The notes: generated by a model from the sequence alone, not told the origin. 11,339 bases of DNA from Baffinella frigidus (GCA_026770585.1 MU646555.1:180241-191579), one strand, 5' to 3'. Counted from the stretch's first letter, positions 1-9,400 are shown. Numbers and translations: made by a program.

Positions 1-261
1 AAGGTGTGTGATAGTGGTGGTGGGGGGGGGTAATGAACGGCGGTGTGTACATGTGGATGGAAAGGGGGTGCCCGCACAGGTTTTGTGCTCCCCCATTGAG
101 ACTTGTCAGTGCGGGCTGAGTATTTTGGCGTTTGGATTCTGATTACCATTTCCGGAAGTGATTATGGTGGTCATGTTGGTTTCGATCCTCAATAAACGCA
201 TTGCATCTTTCGAGAAGAGACGAAGATGTGGGGGTGTACACATGGCGAGAGATTAAATACG
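1..261. other. Non-coding left end
   Basis: No gene seen. A G run lies at about 21-30. The stretch near 140-195 resembles the right arm of the fold-back at 262-348 (atggtggtcatgttgg). Confidence 0.5.
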
Positions 262-348
262 TTTATTACGGGTTGCAACCAACATGGCCATCATGTATTC
301 CCTTCCGTGAAGGCCGTGCACAATGGTGGCCGTGTTGGTATTAATAAA
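262..348. repeat. Fold-back repeat with TTTATTA ends
   Basis: The left arm (262-297, accaacatggccatca core) and right arm (318-348) are imperfect inverted copies around an apex ccttc-cgt-gaagg at 301-313. The left arm with the apex recurs at 6432-6492, so this is a dispersed unit. Confidence 0.75.
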
Positions 349-404
349 TTATTGAGAGGCCCCTCTCTAACTAAAGAAAAGGCCCTTGATTGATCGCACA
401 GAGG

Positions 405-483
405 GTGCCGCTCTGGGGACACAGCCCCGTGTAGGATGACGGGAGTGACTTTACACGGGGCTGTATCCCCAGAGCCGCAGCAC
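405..483. repeat. Strong long hairpin (about 29-bp arms)
   Basis: 405-433 and 452-483 are inverted copies with near-complete pairing (ctctgggga-acagccccgtgta core) around an 18-base loop. The duplex is GC-rich. There is no T tract after it and no gene beside it. Confidence 0.85.
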
Positions 484-792
484 TGAGGTGAGGGGCCTCC
501 TCTGCGGGTCTTAGGTTACGAGCCTGGGCAATAAGGTTGTGAGCCTCAATGTGATGTGATGTGAGGGGCCTCCTGGCAGCGGTGAGAAACGCGAGGCTTC
601 GTGATCGTTTGCCTTTCGCCACTCCACGTAGCAGCGGCCGAGGTCCTTTTTGCCTTGAAATCATGGCGAAACTCCGGTTGGAATCCAGGGCGTTGGACAC
701 GATTCTAGTACCAATCGTTTAGATGGACTGTATCCTTGAAGCCCGCAGTGGCTGCGAAGTGGTTGGTTGTTGAGGAGAAGACGTGGTCCACT
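484..792. other. Non-coding, short direct repeats
   Basis: gtgaggggcctcct occurs at 488-501 and 561-574, and aggtt-gagcct occurs twice in between. A minus-strand frame over 371-700 runs through the hairpin and shows no domain. Nothing else is seen. Confidence 0.5.
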
Positions 793-910
793 TACAGGGG
801 TGCCTCACTCATAAGAAAACATCCCCCCTAGGACCCTACAGTAGGCCTATGCCTATGGCTCTATGGTGGTCCTGGGGGAGGCAGTTTCTTATGAGCGAGG
901 TACCCCTGTA
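793..910. mobile_element. MITE-like element, CAGGGGT family, copy 1
   Basis: 118 bp with terminal inverted repeats tacaggggtRcctcRctcat (20 bp well conserved, similarity to about 40 bp). It is bounded by TA on both sides, a possible TA target duplication. The internal part is cctacagtaggcctatgcc-like. No coding capacity. Confidence 0.8.
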
Positions 911-960
911 GTGTGGTTCGCTTGACGGCATCGGGTGTCCTCTTAGGGGACGTGGCTTTC

Positions 961-1042
961 TTTCAGGTCCTTCAGGTTCTGCGAGCTCACAACATAGGCG
1001 GACACTGGAATTTGTTCCGCAGAAAAGCCATGCGTCCTTTCT
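961..1042 (+). repeat. Fold-back family arm, type A, solo
   Basis: Starts ttcaggtccttcaggttctgc and continues with gctcacaacataggcggacactgg and gcagaaaagccatgc. The same arm occurs at 2536-2612 (reverse), 7051-7145, 7503-7576 and 10163-10250. Confidence 0.8.
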
Positions 1043-1107
1043 AGATCCTGGCGCGATCGCGGTCTTGCACCTGCGGTGTTCGAGCTTTGATTCAGACGCG
1101 TAGAGTA

Positions 1108-1183
1108 CCGCTGCCGAGCGAGGGCGGGACAAAACTTTAAAGCTTTCACCTGAATCCTCGAGAAAGTGGACTTTTAAAATGAA
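1108..1183. repeat. Dispersed repeat shared with 4579-4661
   Basis: ccgctgccgagcgagg-cggga, then ctttcacc-gaatcct and cttttaaa, in the same order in both places. Each copy lies close to a fold-back arm, so it may be part of a larger composite. Confidence 0.7.
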
Positions 1184-1220
1184 CAGCTTTTAAAATCGTG
1201 CTTAGTTGGCTCGACAGCGG

Positions 1221-1339
1221 AGGGGTGCCTCGCTCATTAGAAACCGCGCCCCCCTAGGAACATACAGTAGGACTATGCCATGGGCCCTATGGAGGTCCTA
1301 GGGGGGGGGGCGCTTTCTTATGAGTGAGGTACCCCTGTA
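1221..1339. mobile_element. MITE-like element, CAGGGGT family, copy 2
   Basis: 119 bp, similar end to end to 793-910. The left terminus has lost the TACA while the right keeps cccctgta. A run of ten G lies at 1301-1310 inside the right arm. Confidence 0.8.
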
Positions 1340-1648
1340 GAGTGCATAGGGTGTGTAATACAAATGTGGAGTGCCGTGGTCGGAGCTCCCAATCCTACCC
1401 TCTTACCCACACTACCCGCAAATAAACTCTTTTTAGGTCCTGCTCAGACACAGCCTCGGTGGGGGTGCAGGAAAGTATACTATATATACATACAGTATAT
1501 ATACGTACACTATATACTACCATTTGTTAGTATTGACACAGGTCTGTTGCACGCATGGTGGCTCTGGTCGGCAAAAAAAGTGTTGATTCGGATCACAAAC
1601 AACGTGGTCGCCAAGTATCCATTCAGTGCCCATAGGGTGATTATTCCA
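1340..1648. other. Non-coding with TA tract
   Basis: A TA-rich, partly palindromic stretch lies at 1477-1520. A 95-codon plus frame spans 1364-1651 but includes the TA tract and shows no domain. No exon of the WD40 gene could be defended here. Confidence 0.45.
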
Positions 1649-1668
1649 TAGGGTGAATATTCACCCTA
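1649..1668. repeat. Perfect 20-bp palindrome
   Basis: TAGGGTGAATATTCACCCTA reads the same on both strands. It is flanked by extra half-sites: catagggtga at 1631 and tcaccctagg at 1671. A second palindrome, gccctac-c-gtagggc, is at 1692-1706. Confidence 0.9.
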
Positions 1669-1706
1669 ACTCACCCTAGGCAGGTCCTAGGGCCCTACCG
1701 TAGGGC

Positions 1707-2097
1707 GTATGAGCCTACTGGGAACTTATGGGATACCCTCCCGAGGAAGAGGCCTTGTTCTATGACCGCACCTCCAATAAACTCAGGTTCGAGCAAAAAT
1801 CACAAAAATCAGCACCATCACGGATGGAAATGAACGGTATCAGGCCAAAGATCTCTCTGAAAGACCACTTAAAATAAGTTGAAAAGAGACCAGATCTTGG
1901 TGGTCAAGTTAAAAAGATACCAGATCTTGGCGGTCTTGGGGGCAGCTTTTTACTCGGTGGTAGTCTGCCGCCCTCCGAGGAACGGGGTTTGGTCTGCAAC
2001 ATAAACGCCTCACGTCAGAAACACGTTCCACTTTTGAAGTCGCCTTGTTAGCGTGAAGTCAATTTTTGCGTCCCACCCCCTCCTAAACCTTCAATCA
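1707..2097. other. Non-coding with a 30-bp tandem pair
   Basis: 1876-1905 and 1906-1935 are tandem copies of aagtt-aaaagaKaccagatcttggYggtc. No gene is recognised in the remainder. Confidence 0.6.
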
Positions 2098-2235
2098 TAA
2101 ACACTAAACACTCAACACTCAACCCTAAACCCTGTACCCTAAACCCTAAACCCTAAACCCTAAACCCCAAACCCTAAACCCCAAACCCCCATCCTTTCGG
2201 AAACGAACAACGACAACCCTAAACCCTACACCCCC
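2098..2235. repeat. Telomere-like CCCTAAA array
   Basis: Mostly 7-base units of CCCTAAA and variants (ccccaaa, ccctgta), partly broken. A short direct repeat around gaaacgaacaacgaca occurs at about 2198 and 2245. Confidence 0.85.
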
Positions 2236-2270
2236 ATCCAACGTGAAACGAACAACGACACGACCGTGTC

Positions 2271-2354
2271 CTTTAGGTCCTTTAGGTTTTAGTTTCGCCC
2301 AACATATGCCAACGACACGCCGTTCCGTAGAAAGGACTGCAAAGAAAGCATGTT
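2271..2354 (+). repeat. Fold-back family arm, type B, solo
   Basis: Starts ctttaggtcctttaggtttt and continues with cgcccaacat, ccaacgacacgcc and gtagaaaggactgca. Followed by gggaactccgacga at about 2368, a short word also found next to arms at 4113, 4131 and 7148. Confidence 0.8.
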
Positions 2355-2386
2355 TGTGGGTAGGAGGGGAACTCCGACGACACTAG

Positions 2387-2679
2387 ACCAGGGTTTTCCA
2401 CCTATCACTATCCATCAATTAGGGTTTACACCTAGCCATACTGCTGCCTCCTTTAGGTCCTTGAGACCTCCTTGAGGTCCTTTAGGTTCTTCCTCCGTTA
2501 GCCGGTTTCTGCTGCGATTCTCTGCACCGGGGGGCCTGATGTGATCCGAAAGGAAGCATGGCTTTTCTGCAGATAAGTTCCAGTCTGCAGATAAGTTCCA
2601 GTGTCCGCCTATGTTGAGGCAGCAGTATGGCTTGGTGTACACCCCATTTGATTGATAGTGCTATGTGTAAAAACCTGGT
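2387..2679. repeat. 293-bp nested inverted repeat containing a type A arm
   Basis: 2387-2450 and 2616-2679 pair as imperfect 64-bp arms; the inner 27 bases (cctagccatactgctgcctc region) are nearly perfect. Inside are a ctttaggtcc terminus (2451-2490) and a reversed type A arm (2536-2612). Within that arm an 18-bp unit, tctgcagataagttccag, is tandemly doubled at 2566-2601. Confidence 0.8.
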
Positions 2680-2680
2680 T

Positions 2681-2935
2681 TAGAGTTTAGGCTTAGGGTT
2701 TATGGTTTATGGTTTATGGTTGATGGTTGATGGTTGATGGTTGATGGTTGAGGGTCTATGGTTTATGGTTTGTGGTTGATGGTTGATGGTTTATGATTTA
2801 TGGTTGATGGTTGATGGTTGATGGTTGTTGGTTTGTGGTTTATGGTTTATGGTTTATGGTTTATTGTTTATGGTTCCCGGGTTCATGGTTTATGGTTTAT
2901 TTTTTATGGTGTATGATTCCCGGGTTAGGGTTTGG
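2681..2935. repeat. Variant telomere-like array (TTTATGG / TTGATGG 7-mers)
   Basis: About 250 bp of 7-base units that differ from TTTAGGG at one or two positions, in homogenised blocks of each variant. cccgggtt words interrupt it at about 2877 and 2921. On the minus (gene) strand it follows the exon 8 donor copy at 2950. Confidence 0.88.
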
Positions 2936-2949
2936 CTTTAGGGGAGTAC

Positions 2950-3134
2950 TTTCCCGCCCAGCTCCACCCAGTGACGACAGAGCAGACGGGCTCCGAAAAC
3001 ACCGAGGCATTCGTAACCAACCTAAGTGCACACCCCAATTGGTGGGAGTGTCCTTCCTCGAAGTGGATCAAATCGATGGTGGAGGAAAGGGGGTTTACTT
3101 TCCCGTCCAGCTCCGCCCGGTGGCGACCGAGCAG
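2950..3134 (-). repeat. Two copies of the exon 8 donor end
   Basis: 3099-3134 and 2950-2990 match the 3' end of exon 8 (encoding about VCSVATGWSWTGK) and keep the GTA of the donor (gtaaac and gtactc). After the 2950 copy, going down the minus strand, a telomere-like array begins at once. The sequence between them (about 2991-3098) shows nothing recognisable. Confidence 0.82.
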
Positions 3135-3205
3135 AAGGGGTTAATCGCTGGCTAGGTGTATAATCTGGTGTATAATCTGGCTAGGTGTAAACCCCAGTTA
3201 ATTTC

Positions 3206-3214
3206 ATGTATGTG

Positions 3215-3245
<31 letters not shown>

Positions 3246-3300
3246 ATATTATTATATATATGTACATAATATATATATATATATACATACCTTATATAAG
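3206..3300. repeat. TA microsatellite
   Basis: Mostly (TA)n with gtatatg interruptions. A similar tract is at 3529-3585. Confidence 0.95.
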
Positions 3301-3332
3301 GTAAAAAAAACGGAAAGGGTGTAGGGTCCTAC

Positions 3333-3424
3333 TTTCCCGTCCAGCTCCACCCGGTGGCGACGGAGCAGACGGGGGCGCCCATGTTGAAGAAGTGGACTAG
3401 CTCCGCGGTTTCGACGTCCCACAC
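3333..3424 (-). CDS. WD40 gene exon 8 (last exon found)
   Basis: A 92-nt exon encoding VWDVETAELVHFF, then MGAPVCSVATGWSWTGK, the last residue being split. It closes the exon 7 blade with VWD and opens another. The acceptor ttctttctgcag|GTG is the best in the gene, with a pyrimidine-rich tract. The donor is placed at GGGAAA|gtagga because the same end also occurs at 3099-3134 and 2950-2990 with GTA kept each time. A frame stop (TAG) follows directly. Four damaged or shorter copies of its start lie upstream in intron 7. The next exon, which should bring an ATGS-D strand, was not found in 1-3332. Confidence 0.88.
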
Positions 3425-6400
3425 CTGCAGAAAGAATTTTCATTGATTACAAGACCAGCATCACCACATTCTAAGACCCCCTGCGGGGTCTGATACGTCC
3501 CACACCTGAAAACGAAAAGACTCTTCAAAATATATATATGTATATATTATATATATATATATGTATATATATATAATATATTCATTACTGACCAAAACCA
3601 CCGTGGCCACCATTTCGAAAGCAGAACCCCGACCACCTAAGAAGAAACTCGTGTGGCAGACGGGCGCGCCCATGTTGAAGAAGTGGAACAGCTCCGCTGT
3701 TTCGACGTTCCACGTCCCACACCTGAAAAGGGCGCGAACCATAAACCATAAAACACAAACCACAAACCACAAATCCAGTACCCCGATCAACCACAAGAAC
3801 CCAGCTCCACGGTCTCAACGTCCCACACCTGAAAACGGCGCGAATTTATTGATTACATGACCAGCATGACCGCATTCTAAGACCCCCTGCGGGGTTTTTG
3901 GTCTTGCTAGGATCTGGGGTTCTCTCACACACTAAACGTTGCTATGAAACAGAGACGAAGATGGCGCAAAAGCAGTACCCCGATCAACCACAAAGACCCA
4001 GATTCGCGGTTGCAACGTCCCAGACGTGAAAATGGCGCGAAAAGGTCTAAAGCCAAGGAGGTGTCCCGAGTCGTTGACTATTGGACTGATTGACGCTCCA
4101 TCGCATGTGGGTACGGGAACTCCGACTGAGTGGGGAACTCCGACGTAGTCACCCCTTTAGGTCCTTTAGGTTTGAAATGCTCCCAACATGGCCCAACGAC
4201 ACGCCCTTCCGTAGAAAGGATCTGCAGAAAAAGCATTTTTGCTCTCGGATTGCATTGAGCTCTCCCGTGCAGAGGCTCGTGAACAGATACAGATGGGTTA
4301 CAAGACCTGCCCGTGAAAAGAAACGTGCGTTAATTACGGACCGAAACTAACATGGCCACCATGGCGAAAACTTTTCTGCAGATCCTTTACTTTTCTGAAG
4401 ATCCTTTAAACGGAAGGGCGTGTCGTTGGGCTATGTTGGGAGAAATGTTGGGAGAAATCAAAACCTAAAGGACCTAAAGAAACCTCTTGTGGTAGATGAG
4501 GAGAAGGAGATTGGAGCTGAGGGGAAAGACATTCGGATGAACTTGATTGAGTGGGATGAGATCGTGTTCTGCCACCAACCGCTGCCGAGCGAGGACGGGA
4601 CACCAATGTAAAGGATTGTGAAAACTTTCACCCGAATCCTAAAGGAAACGGGCTTTTAAAGCCCCTTTACCATGAAAAAGCCACGACCGGATTTCTGGCC
4701 TCGGCTTTTGATCTTGTGCTGTGTCGGCTCGCCAATGGCAAGAACCAACGAATGGCTCCAAGAAAAGACAAAAACGGTTCCAAGGAAACGGTTCCAAGAA
4801 AACGCGGCACACACCTGCAAGGTCTTATCCCAGCCGCCAGTCGCGAGCAGCTTTCCGTCACGCGAGAACGCCACACTCGCCACGTAGTGCCAGTGCCCCG
4901 CCGCCCGCCCGCCCCGAAATTCCCTCGACTTGCCCGGCGTTTCTGTCCCAGTGTGAAAGGCCCAGTGTGAACAACTCGTTCATTTTACAAGTAGCCCGCC
5001 CCCCCCGGAACTCCCTCGACTTGCCCGGCGTTTCTGGCCCAGTGTGAATTACTCGTTGAGTATTGGGTTCCCTACCGTCCTAACATAGATTGGCGAGGAA
5101 AATAAATGCCATAGATTTGTGAGGACAATGTTTTTCATAGATTGGTGAGAAAAATGTCTTGACGTGAACACTCCTTGTTAGCCCGCCGCAGGATGGCTCT
5201 CGAGAGACAATGTCGAGAGGACTAGGGGTGCGTACCTTCCGTATGGCACAAAAGCTTTACTAGCATTGTCTTAAAGCCCTTTCAGGGTTTTAAAATGCCC
5301 CTACTTGTAAAACTTGGTACGGAAATGGCTCCAGAAGATCCCAGAGGTGGGCTCCTTACGGTTCTCAGCGCTCGGATTCGGGAGGACCTTAGGAGTTTTG
5401 CGTCCATCTAAAGTTTTATGCTATCTTAGGCATTGGTTGATGACAAGACACCTAGTATTTTCGAACCGTTGCGATATCCTACGTACCTAAAACCCCGATT
5501 TGCGGCTTTGACAATGTCGGTTGGAAGATAGAACCATCCCGCCTTCGGGCGCGGCAACGCTGAATCCCAACCCATCACGATTCCAACGGCGTGTGGGTAT
5601 CTAGGCTCTAAGGTCCTTTAGGTCCTTTAGGTTTTAAATGCTCCCAACATAGCCCAACGACACGCCCTTCCGTAGAAAGGACTGCACAGAAAGCATTTTT
5701 GCTTTAAGGGCACCTAATGATGCAAGGTTATGAGGACTCCTCCTCATCCCATCGTGTCCTTTTATCCCCTCTTCATGAGCCTCTGCACTGGAGAGCCCAA
5801 TGCGATCCGAAAGCAAAAATGGTTTTCCTGCAGATCTTTTCTACGGAAAGACGTGTCGGTGGGCTATGTTGGGAGCGATCAAAACCTGAAGGACCTGAAG
5901 GACCTCATGTCTCTTGATAACTGATGATGCCTGTATCCTCAGGTTCTAAAAGAGACGAGCTCTCTGTTTTCACTACGAAGCTTCGCATGCTTCCAGAGTA
6001 ATACTGTGAAGGCCCTATCTACTTTGGAGTCCTCATAACCTACGTTGGAGTCCTCATAACCTTGCATCCGTAGGTGCCCTTAGAGCCTAGCTGGCCACAA
6101 ATTTATCCGGGGAAACTCATTTTTCGTTCATTTGATGGCAATGAAACTTTCTATGCTTTTTTTAATGTTGCTAGTTAGTACGAATTGTGTAGTACTTTCC
6201 ATTGCCATCAAATGACAAAAACTAGGTGTCCCCGGATGAAAGTAGCAGAGGCATACCTTCTTGCATGAGATGGCTCTCGCCAGACGGGGCGGAGGGTGAT
6301 GCGGGCCCCTCGATGCCTCCGAGGCACGCGGGCTGAGGCCTGGGAGTGGTCAGGAGGAGGGCGCCTGCCGTTGAGGGAGGAACATGTTCATTTATGTTAG

Positions 6401-9400
6401 GAAAGTATTTATTTATTTATTTAATTATTCATTTATTACGGATCGGCACCAGCATGGCCACCATGATTCCCTTCCGTAAAAGGCGTTGCACGACAAGGAC
6501 CTAAACGCCCAAAACTGCAAGACGTGGGCTACGTGAGAGAGAGATTGGTAATTTATTGCCAAACAACCAGCGTCAGCGCTGCACATGCCCTCCGCATTGT
6601 GCTACATACTGCAAGACGTGAGCCACGTGAGAATATCCTGTTTTAGGATACCTTGTGTTGTTTCTGATTCACTCCCCTAGATTCACGTGCCTAAAAATGC
6701 CCCTTCTCGCCCCCTGCCCACAGATGCAGGCCTTACCGCGGGATGTCAACTTAATCCGGGGACATGTTTAATTTAAAAGAATATGGATCCCTATGTGTTC
6801 ATAGGAGTTGAACGAAGGTTAATTAGGGGCCTAAGAAAAAATGATTAGGGCAGAATCCGGTTTGATAGTCCACTTTATTTTAAATTAAATATGGTCCCGG
6901 ATGAAACTTGACAAAAGTCGGTCAACGAGACTGAGGCAGAGCTAGCAAAAGTTTTTGTGCAGAATGTCAGGATGCTGGCTTTGACGCACCTTTCTCTGCA
7001 TCCCAAATCTTCGCGGAGCAGTCGTCGCTGCCTGTTGGTAGGAGGGTAAGTCCTTTAGGTCCTTTAGGTTTGTTTAACTCCCACCATAGACCGACACCGG
7101 AACTTATATGCATAAAAGCCATGCTTCCTTTCGGATCACATCAGGCTTGGGAACTCCGACCGCTGTGCGTGCCAACAGGCACAAAGAGACAAAGCGACAG
7201 TAGAGACCCTGCGAGACTCTCCGGGCTGGGGATCTTGCCCAAGAAAGGCGCGGAGGTAGAAACATGCACACCTAATTATCCCCCCCGAAGCTGACACGCC
7301 CCCCTCCAAAAATTGCGCTCACACGGAAGTCGGGAGGAGGGTCGAGAGGGGTTAAGGTTTAGGGATGAGGGTTTACGGTATGGGGCTCAAGTGACCTTTA
7401 GGTCCTTTAGGTTTTAATTTCTCCCACCATGGCCCAACGACACGCCCGTCCGTAGAAAGGATGTGCGGAGAAAACATTTTTGCTTTCGGATCGCATTCAG
7501 CGCTTTAGGTCCTTCATGTTCTTCGAGCTCCCAACATAGGCGGACACTGGAACTTGTCTGCAGAAAAGCCATGCTTAGGGGTTAAGGTATGGGGTTCAGG
7601 GGGGTTCAGGAGACCTGACGCGAGCGAGCGTCCGTCCGGGGAGAAGGAGACAGCGTTGATTTCCGCGGAATGTGCGAGGAGTGAGTGGAGGAGGCTGATG
7701 GAGCCCCCGGGCGTCACTCGCCAGATTTTCACGCACCTGACCAACGGGGAAACACGCAGTTATGAATTTGAGTTCAGAATCTTTTGGGCTGACGGATATG
7801 GATCTGAGTTCAGAATGTTGGGTCTCACGACCGATGTGAGAGAACCCCCCAGATCCATAAGTACCAATCCGAGTGCCAAATTCCTGACTTCTCTAATGCC
7901 TACGTGTTACTGCATAAACGGCACTTTGATGCCGGACGGTTCTTTCAATACCGTACTCTTTTAAGACACAGTCTAAAATTGTCGCCCAGTTGACTTAACG
8001 TTTTCAAGAGGCAGCCGTTTGACCAGAGCTTCGCCTCGTGATGGCGGCGTACTCTTAGTGAGCAGGCTAAACAGCTTTGCAACTATGCTCTAGGGGACTT
8101 TCGTCCCACTGAAGAGTGCATGCGTTGTAAAGTTACTCTCTTCAGGGAACTGTCTCGACAAAGGGTGTGGGGGGTCTGACCCGTCCTTGCCTCCGCTGGC
8201 GACTGTCCCGCCCGGCTCTGGACCGGGTTTAAGGTTTTGGCTTCGAGTTTCGGGTTTAGGCATCCGTGTTTAGGGTGTAGGCTTTTGGGGTTTGGGTTTG
8301 GGGGATGAGGGTTTAGAGATTATGGTTTAGGGTTCTGGGTTTAGGATTTAGGGTTGAGGGTTGAGGGTTTAGGGTTTAGGGTTTAGGGTTTAGGGTTTAG
8401 GGTTGAGGGTCGAGGGTTGAGGGTTTAGGGTTTAGGGTACAGGGTTCAGGGTTTAGGGTTCAGGGTTTAGGGTTCGGGGTTTAGGGTGCAGGGTGTAGGG
8501 TGCAGGGTGCTGCTTGCAGGATGCAGGGTGCAGGGTGCAGGGTGCAGGGTGCAGGGTGTAGGGTGCAGGGTGTAGGGTGTAGGGTGTACCGAAGTCGACG
8601 CAGGTGACCCCCTTGCTGTGCGCGACCGGGCACGTGCCGAGCGGCACCCCGGATGGCACCGCCCACACGGCCAGGCTCCTGCCATTGTTTCAGGCTTGGG
8701 GTTTAGCCCACACGGCCAGGCTTCTGCAGAGATTGGCAATTTATTGCCAAACAGCCAGCACGAGCGCCGCACTTGCCCACACGGCCTGGCTCCTGTCAGG
8801 GGTTATGCTTTGGGGCTGAGGGTTGAGGGTTTAGGGTTTGCTCGCGCCATTTCTTGGTCAATCACCTACCTAGGCTCCTGTGGGTAGGAGGATGCGTGAT
8901 AGGGCTAGGTGCAACCTAGGAGGGTGTGTGTTTCTAGGGACGGAAAATGGTGAGGGTATCGCAGATGACATACAGCTCCTGCTCCCGCGGATCACTCGGT
9001 TTGAAGCTCTCGGGTTAGGGTGCAGTCACTCGGTTTCACTCTATTCAGGGTGTAGTCACCCGGGTTGGGTTGTCTTGAGCTTGCATCATTCAGTTTAACT
9101 TGATTTGATTCACCCACAATGTGACGTTTGAAGTATATGTGGTGCAGCGGCGTCACTGTAAAGTCGCTTACGCTTCCCGATCAATGGGTTCAACTTCATT
9201 CGATCCAAACACCACGTGTTTTGCGAAGCAGCGTCTGTCACTCATGGCGCTACGCCTGTGTCCCATACCCTAACACCTAAACCCTACACCGCAACCCCTA
9301 AACACGCACCCGTCGCGGCTGCCGCTGTCGAGGCGCGTCGAGTCAGCTGAAAACGCCACACCCAGCACCGCGCCAGAGATTTCGCTCAGACCGCCCCGTG

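Noticed and set aside
371-700. 109-codon minus-strand frame
   Set aside because: It runs through both arms of the 405-483 hairpin and has no recognisable domain.
1405-1450. Minus-strand peptide ending VVW before a gtaaga donor
   Set aside because: It resembles the end of a blade only at VVW; the rest (DLKRVYLR) comes from a fold-back terminus word and does not fit the WD40 pattern.
1555-1612. Possible WD40 exon 9 on the minus strand (NGYLATT-like peptide)
   Set aside because: The motif lacks the expected Asp turn and WD, there is no AG acceptor in the right phase close by, and it could be chance.
2098-2935. True chromosome end
   Set aside because: The telomere-like arrays are degenerate, internal, present in both orientations, and inside or near introns; the window ends do not show them.
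4406-4611. Frames encoding NLKDLK-type peptides here and at 943-1149, 5730-5924 and 9730-10206
   Set aside because: The NLKDLK peptide is the translation of the fold-back terminus aggtccttt repeated 9-mers, so it marks the element rather than a protein family.
7554-7964. 136-codon plus-strand frame
   Set aside because: It is antisense to exon 5 and starts in a fold-back arm. Its apparent internal repeat is a short direct DNA repeat; no domain is seen.
8340-8590. CRISPR-like array
   Set aside because: The repeats are 7-base units without spacers in a eukaryotic intron context.
8453-8772. Minus-strand frames rich in TLHPAPC repeats
   Set aside because: They are translations of the telomere-like 7-mer array in intron 3. 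Only the 8590-8678 part in one frame is a real exon.
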